Assembly (NCBI GenBank): GCA_902796985.1
Contig: CADBRC010000161.1
Span: 1-9,493 of the forward strand
DNA: 9,493 bases
Source: an uncultured Spirochaetaceae bacterium
GTDB lineage: Bacteria > Spirochaetota > Spirochaetia > Treponematales > Treponemataceae
Direction of reading: 5' to 3'
Shown here: piece after piece, positions 5,621-9,493 of the stretch
How positions within the stretch are numbered: the first letter of the stretch is position 1
Layout of the letters: the number at the start of each line of letters is the position of its first letter
Position numbers and translations under genes: made by a program
The notes under the pieces: generated by a model
Database searches by the model: none
The model's input: the letters and a program-made list of their open reading frames with translations, nothing else
What the model was told of the DNA's origin: nothing

Positions 5621-6970
5621 ATGAAGCAGCAGAACAAGAACCGCGGCTCCCTGTCCATGCCCGCGCTTACCTTCCCCCTCGCGATGGAGACGCTTTTCAG
5701 GATCCTGGTATCTTCCATAGATACCGTCATGCTCAGCTCCTACAGCAACCAGGCGGTCGCCGCCGTGGGAATGACATCGCAGTACATCTTCTTCCTGAAC
5801 CTCGTCTTTTCGGTCATCGGAACGGGCTGCTCCATCGTACTCGCCCAGTACCTCGGGGCAAAGAAATCCCGGGAGGAACTGAACCACATTGCCCAGGCGA
5901 GCGTCGTCATGGTCTTCGGCATCGCCCTCCTGCTGACCGCCCTCGTCATCTTCGGCACGGCGCCCCTCCTCAGCTGCTACACGCTGGAAGCGGAAGTCCG
6001 GGACTTCGCCTGGCAGTACTTCGTCATATACGGCGGCATCTGCTGCTTCTTCAACGCCTTCAACCTCCTGCAGGGGGCAATCCTCCGGAGCTACGGATAC
6101 TCAGGCGAGGTCATGGCGGCCTCCCTCGTCGCCAACCTGATAAACGTCGCAGGCAACGCCCTCTCCCTCTACGGATGGTTCGGCCTGCCGGTGCTCGGCG
6201 TACCCGGCGTGGCATGGTCGTCCGGCATCGCAATGATCGTCTCCTGCATCATGTGCGCCGTCTTCATCAAAAGGCGGAAGGACATCGCCTTCTCGCTCCG
6301 GGGGATTAACAGGGTACCCTCGCAGAGTTTCCGCCTCATCCTCTCCGTCGGAGTGCCGACCGCCGGAGAAAGCCTTTCCTACAACACGAGCCAGATTGCC
6401 GTCATGGCCATGCTCTCCACGCTCGGAACCTATGCGATGTCCGCACAGGTCTACACGCAGACCATCGTCCGCTTCGTCTTTGCAATCGGACTTGCGATGG
6501 GGAACGCCACCCAGATAAAGACCGGCTACTACGTCGGGGCGCACGAGAGCGACACCGCCTACCGGAAAGTCTTCCGCTACCAGCTCGTCGCAACGGGCTG
6601 CTCCATGTTCCTGATTGCCGTCGCAAACGTTTTTAAGGAGCCGCTCGCCGGCCTCTTCACGGACATTGAGGAAGTACAGAAGCTCGTCTGCACCCTGCTG
6701 CTTTTTTCCACCTACATCGAATTCGGCAGGTCGCTCAACCTGATTTACATCGGCGCGCTCAAGGGGGCGGGAGACATACGCTTCCCCGTCCTGTACGGAA
6801 TCTGCTCCAACTGGGGCATCATGGTGCTGGGCGGCTACCTCCTCGGAATCAAACTGGGCCTGGGCATACTGGGCTTCTGGCTTTCCATCGGCACGGACGA
6901 AACGACGCGGGGAATCGTCATGTTCTTCCGCTGGCGGAGCAAGCGCTGGCAGCGGCACGCACTCGTCTAG
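5621..6970 (+). CDS. MATE-family multidrug/cation efflux transporter
   Basis: This 449-residue inner-membrane protein is a multi-antimicrobial extrusion (MATE) transporter, which exports cationic drugs, metabolites or toxins in exchange for Na+ or H+. The usual length and about twelve hydrophobic helices are present. The N-lobe opens with PALTFPLAMETLFRILVSSIDTVML (14-38) and AVAAVG (45-50). The C-lobe repeats the pattern at FRLILSVGVPTAGESL (237-252), with ALKGAGDIRFP (379-389) and the C-terminal DETTRGIVMFFRWRSKRW (426-443) common in this family. The frame is open back to 5513, but that extension is a proline-rich, repeat-encoded stretch. AAGG at 5611-5614 is six bases before the ATG at 5621, and homology begins there. 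It is divergent from leuB, and may be monocistronic. The substrate cannot be predicted. Confidence 0.92.
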   Translation: MKQQNKNRGSLSMPALTFPLAMETLFRILVSSIDTVMLSSYSNQAVAAVGMTSQYIFFLNLVFSVIGTGCSIVLAQYLGAKKSREELNHIAQASVVMVFGIALLLTALVIFGTAPLLSCYTLEAEVRDFAWQYFVIYGGICCFFNAFNLLQGAILRSYGYSGEVMAASLVANLINVAGNALSLYGWFGLPVLGVPGVAWSSGIAMIVSCIMCAVFIKRRKDIAFSLRGINRVPSQSFRLILSVGVPTAGESLSYNTSQIAVMAMLSTLGTYAMSAQVYTQTIVRFVFAIGLAMGNATQIKTGYYVGAHESDTAYRKVFRYQLVATGCSMFLIAVANVFKEPLAGLFTDIEEVQKLVCTLLLFSTYIEFGRSLNLIYIGALKGAGDIRFPVLYGICSNWGIMVLGGYLLGIKLGLGILGFWLSIGTDETTRGIVMFFRWRSKRWQRHALV

Positions 6971-6979
6971 TCCTCCCCG

Positions 6980-7030
6980 CCCCGCGCAAAGCAGCCCCGC
7001 GCAAAGCCACCGCCTCCGCCCCCGCGCAAA
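6980..7030. repeat. Three copies of CCCCGCGCAAA after the MATE gene
   Basis: CCCCGCGCAAA occurs at 6980-6990, 6995-7005 and 7020-7030 in the spacer that follows the MATE stop. The surrounding stretch 6980-7085 has almost no T on the plus strand. No gene is visible in 6971-7139. Confidence 0.75.
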
Positions 7031-7035
7031 ACCGC

Positions 7036-7054
7036 CCCCCAGACCCCCAGACCC
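7036..7054. repeat. Tandem CCCCCAGA repeat, G-quadruplex candidate on the minus strand
   Basis: CCCCCAGA is repeated at 7036-7043 and 7044-7051 and followed by CCC. On the minus strand this gives three G-runs separated by TCT loops. A fourth G-run at 7019-7023 lies 11 bases further on. A four-stranded structure is possible but not shown. Confidence 0.5.
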
Positions 7055-7093
7055 ACAGCAGCGCCATCCCAAGCCGCGCACCCAAAAAACAAA

Positions 7094-7119
7094 AAAGCCC
7101 CCGGCGTACCGGGGGCTTT
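7094..7119 (-). terminator. Factor-independent terminator of oppA
   Basis: AAAGCCCCCGG (7094-7104) pairs perfectly with CCGGGGGCTTT (7109-7119) around a 4-base loop. Read on the minus strand, the stem is followed by T6-G-T6 (7096 down to 7084), an excellent terminator 20 bp after the oppA stop. On the plus strand only TTTC follows, so it is a poorer terminator for the MATE gene. Confidence 0.9.
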
Positions 7120-7139
7120 CTCATGAGCTGAGGCAGATC

Positions 7140-8801
7140 CTACTCAAGGCTTCCGTACATGAAGTACCAGTAGCCGTAGGGTGAGTGCCAGGTGCCCTTG
7201 AGGTTGGGCTTCTGCATCCAGAACTCGGTGTAGCAGGCAACCGGGGCCATCGCCGCGTCGTTCAGCAGGACCTGCTCCGCCTGGTGCAGGTAGTCGTAGT
7301 GCTTGGCGACATCGGTCTCGTTGCGGGCCAGATCGACGAACTTGTCGAACTCCTTTGAAGAGTACTTTCCGTCGTTGTTGCCGTTGCCGGTCTCCAAGAG
7401 GTTGATCATGTTGGAGGGATCGTCCCAGTCATAGACCCAGCCGTTGCGGGCAACGTCGAAGTTGCCGGAGCGGCGGTCGGCGGTGACGGTCTTCCATTCC
7501 TGGATGTTGACGTTCATCGTCAGGCCAAGCTCGCCCCATGCGGCCTGGAGGTATTCGGCGACAGCCTTGTGGTAGCCCGCGTCATTGGTCAGGTACTCGA
7601 AGGTGGGGAATCCCTTTCCGTCAGGGTAACCGGCCTCGGCGAGCAGCTTCTTGGCCTCAGCCAGATCAGCGGCGTAGTTGTCGATGTCAAAGTGGTCGCC
7701 GTACTTCTGCCTGGTCACCTGCTCGAACGAAGAGCCGGGGGCAGCGTCGGAGACGCCGGGGCCGACGAAGTTCTTCGCGGGGGTATAGGTTCCCTGCATG
7801 ACCGTCTCGGCGACGTACTTGCGGTCGATCGCGAGCGAGAGGGCCGTGCGCACCTTCTGATTGTTGAAGGGGGCCTTCTGCGTGTTGAAGGTGACGTAGT
7901 AGGTTCCCATCAGCGGCTCCAGGTAGAACTCGCCGCCGTTACGCAGGGAGGGAATCTCCTCGGTGGGAACGTCCTTTATCATCTGGAGCGTGTTCTGGTT
8001 GTAGGCGTTGTACGAGGTGTTCGCGTCCTCGATCAGGTGCCATACAATCTGGTCGAAGGTGATGTGGGCGGCATCCCAGTAATAGGGGTTCTTGGTAAAG
8101 ACAATCTGCGCGCCGTCGGTGAACTCGGTCATGTAGTAGGGACCGCAGGTCACGTAGCTTTCGGGCTTGGTCGTCCAGCCGTCGCCGTTCGCCTCTATCG
8201 TCGCCTTCTGCACGGGGACAAGGACCGCGAAGGCCGCAAGCTTGTCAAAGAAGATACAGGGGTTGGACAAGTGCACGACGAAGGTGTTCGCATCGGGGGC
8301 CTCGACACCGAGTGCGTCCAGGTCGCCAGCGGAAGCCTTGTCGAACCCGACGACGAGATTCAGGAGGTCATAGCCATAGGGGGCGGCTGTATTCGGGTCG
8401 GCGACGCGCTTCCATGAATAGACGAAATCCCCGGCGGTCAGCGCGCTGCCGTCGGACCACTTGAGGTTCGGCCTCAGGTGGAAGGTCCAGGTCAGTCCGT
8501 CGGAGGACTGCTCCCACTTCTCCGCGAGACCCGCAACGATGTTGTTGTCGCGGTCAAACTTGAGCAGACCCTCGAAGGCGTGGATGATCATGTTCGCGCC
8601 ATCGACCGCGCTGTTCAGCGCGGGATCGATCGTCTCGGGGGAAGGTCCCACCTGGACATGCACTACAGAACCTTTCTTCGCGCCATCCGCGTTCGCGGCG
8701 TTCCCGGAAGCGGAGGCATTTCCCTCCTTCTTCCCGCCGCAGGATGCCAAAAGGCCAGCCAAAGCAACAGCAGAAACCAACGCAGTCAGTCTCTTCTTCA
8801 T
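7140..8801 (-). CDS. oppA: Oligopeptide ABC importer, peptide-binding lipoprotein OppA
   Basis: This 553-residue family 5 solute-binding protein captures peptides outside the cytoplasmic membrane and delivers them to the Opp permease. Residues 1-20 are a lipoprotein signal peptide with lipobox LASC and the lipidated cysteine at 21, followed by a low-complexity Gly/Ala/Ser/Asn linker to about 43. The family 5 signature spans about 93-136: AEKWEQSSDGLTWTFHLRPNLKW, then SALTAGDFVYSWKRVADP. Later come AVRT-like VRTALSLAIDRKYVAE, GKGFPTFEYLTNDAGYHKAVAEYLQAAW and the peptide-pocket region YDWDDPSNMINLL. Length fits OppA/MppA. GGAGGA seven bases before the ATG fixes the start. It follows oppF on the same strand after 132 bp, an order different from the usual oppABCDF. 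Peptide specificity is unknown, and a dipeptide or murein-peptide binder is possible. Confidence 0.92.
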   Translation of the reverse strand: MKKRLTALVSAVALAGLLASCGGKKEGNASASGNAANADGAKKGSVVHVQVGPSPETIDPALNSAVDGANMIIHAFEGLLKFDRDNNIVAGLAEKWEQSSDGLTWTFHLRPNLKWSDGSALTAGDFVYSWKRVADPNTAAPYGYDLLNLVVGFDKASAGDLDALGVEAPDANTFVVHLSNPCIFFDKLAAFAVLVPVQKATIEANGDGWTTKPESYVTCGPYYMTEFTDGAQIVFTKNPYYWDAAHITFDQIVWHLIEDANTSYNAYNQNTLQMIKDVPTEEIPSLRNGGEFYLEPLMGTYYVTFNTQKAPFNNQKVRTALSLAIDRKYVAETVMQGTYTPAKNFVGPGVSDAAPGSSFEQVTRQKYGDHFDIDNYAADLAEAKKLLAEAGYPDGKGFPTFEYLTNDAGYHKAVAEYLQAAWGELGLTMNVNIQEWKTVTADRRSGNFDVARNGWVYDWDDPSNMINLLETGNGNNDGKYSSKEFDKFVDLARNETDVAKHYDYLHQAEQVLLNDAAMAPVACYTEFWMQKPNLKGTWHSPYGYWYFMYGSLE

Positions 8802-8808
8802 ATTCTAT

Positions 8809-8814
8809 TCCTCC
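8809..8814 (-). promoter_or_regulatory. Strong ribosome binding site of oppA
   Basis: On the minus strand GGAGGA lies seven bases before the oppA ATG. This is the strongest Shine-Dalgarno match in the window, which fits a binding protein made in excess of its transporter. Confidence 0.85.
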
Positions 8815-8933
8815 AAACCCCATGCACCGGCGATGCGGCGCGGGGCAAAATTACTTGTTCCGTCCTGTCCGGGGCTGCCCGTCACGAGGCCGCCCGGAGC
8901 CTCACAGTGCAGAATCGCCCTGTTCCGCGAGGC
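8815..8933 (-). other. oppF-oppA spacer with a small hairpin, no clear promoter
   Basis: The gap holds a short stem, GAGGC (8886-8890) with GCCTC (8899-8903), and no T-run after it. I find no convincing -35/-10 pair on the minus strand; an A/T-rich patch near 8847-8854 is isolated. oppA may be read through from oppF, and the hairpin could stabilise a processed oppA transcript, but this is inference. Confidence 0.35.
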
Positions 8934-9493
8934 CTAATTGAGCTTGTCCAGATGGTGGCAGGCAGCGTAGTGGCCGCCGCCGATGTCCTTGAACTCAGGC
9001 TTGCTCTCGGCGCACTTCCCGTCCGCATAGGGGCAGCGGGTACGGAAGGGGCAGCCCGACGGCGGGTTGAGCGGGGAAGGTACGTCGCCTTCCAGCACGA
9101 TTCTCTTGTTCGCCCGCGCAGTCCGGGGGTCAGCAATCGGCACCGCCGAAATCAGCGAGCGCGTATAGGGGTGGGCCGAGTGGAAAATCAGCTCGTCCGC
9201 CTCCGCCATCTCCACCATGTGACCCAGGTACATCACCCCGATGCGGCTCGAGATGTGGTTGACGACAGAAAGGTCGTGCGCAATGAAGAGATAGGTCAGC
9301 CCCATCTGCTTCTGCAAGTCCTCGAACATGTTGACGACCTGCGCCTGAATCGACACGTCCAGCGCGGATACCGGCTCGTCGCAGACAATGAACTCAGGCT
9401 TCACGGCGAGGGCGCGGGCAATCCCGATCCGCTGCCGCTGCCCGCCGGAGAACTCGTGCGGAAAGCGGTTCGCGTGCTCGCTGTTCAATCCGA
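8934..9493 (-). CDS. oppF: Oligopeptide ABC importer ATPase OppF, C-terminal part (cut by window edge)
   Basis: The visible 186 residues are the C-terminal part of an Opp/Dpp-type ATPase, which binds the cytoplasmic side of the permease and hydrolyses ATP to import peptides. Counting from the codon at 9488, the ABC signature is SGGQRQR (14-20), Walker B is FIVCDEP (33-39) with the D-loop SALD (41-44), and the H-loop is IAHD (69-72). The oligopeptide-importer C-terminal domain follows, with [12 protein letters not shown] (106-117). Four cysteines (146, 152, 159, 177) in [15 protein letters not shown] and AAC match the conserved cysteine motif reported to hold an iron-sulphur cluster in this family. 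Walker A lies outside the window. Family members are about 320-330 residues, so roughly 140 are missing. OppF rather than OppD is favoured by its last position in the transporter block; the assignment between the two is less certain than the family. Confidence 0.88.
   Translation of the reverse strand, partial: GLNSEHANRFPHEFSGGQRQRIGIARALAVKPEFIVCDEPVSALDVSIQAQVVNMFEDLQKQMGLTYLFIAHDLSVVNHISSRIGVMYLGHMVEMAEADELIFHSAHPYTRSLISAVPIADPRTARANKRIVLEGDVPSPLNPPSGCPFRTRCPYADGKCAESKPEFKDIGGGHYAACHHLDKLN

Noticed and set aside
6980..7054. CRISPR-like array from short repeats in the MATE/oppA spacer
   Set aside because: Repeats are only 8-11 bases, unequally spaced, with no unique spacers of regular length and no cas genes.
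7569..8417. Open frame of 282 codons opposite oppA
   Set aside because: A shadow of the oppA coding sequence, valine- and glycine-rich with no domain signature.

Overview
The window carries seven protein-coding genes (six complete, one cut by the right edge) in a GC-rich genome, with no tRNA, rRNA, CRISPR array or insertion sequence visible. Two lipoprotein binding proteins with lipobox cysteines, an HD-domain protein with an N-terminal region resembling spirochaete homologues, and a general Treponema-like look to the proteins suggest a GC-rich member of the Spirochaetota, perhaps a host-associated Treponema-like bacterium. This placement is a judgement from protein character and is not proven by any marker gene here.

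Left part, plus strand. At 12-1295 lies a family 1 solute-binding lipoprotein (sugar-type ABC importer) preceded by a clean ribosome binding site; no permease follows it. A well-formed promoter at 1364-1392 then opens what looks like a three-gene operon: an HD-domain phosphohydrolase-like protein (about 1403-2452), a SpoU/TrmH-family RNA 2'-O-methyltransferase (2489-3280) and a PAP2-family membrane-associated phosphatase (3284-4171). The operon closes with two strong hairpins, the first overlapping the PAP2 stop codon, and then a perfect 12-bp stem terminator at 4249-4276 that serves both strands.

Middle. leuB (3-isopropylmalate dehydrogenase, leucine biosynthesis) reads leftwards from 5390 to 4296 from its own TTGAAC-17-TATAAT promoter. 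A MATE-family efflux transporter (5621-6970) reads rightwards. The 230-bp divergent spacer between them holds both promoters and a cluster of GC-rich direct repeats.

Right part, minus strand. The end of oppF (oligopeptide ABC importer ATPase, running off the window) is followed after 132 bp by oppA, the matching family 5 peptide-binding lipoprotein, which ends in a strong terminator at 7094-7119. Between that terminator and the MATE gene is a C-rich, almost T-free spacer with short repeats. The oppF-oppA pair feeds peptides into the cell: OppA captures them outside the membrane and OppF powers transport.

I found ordinary housekeeping and transport genes and no convincing new multi-gene system. 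The points most worth checking are the start of the HD gene, the hairpins at the PAP2 stop codon, the repeat-rich spacers, and the leucine-rich in-frame stretch just ahead of leuB.
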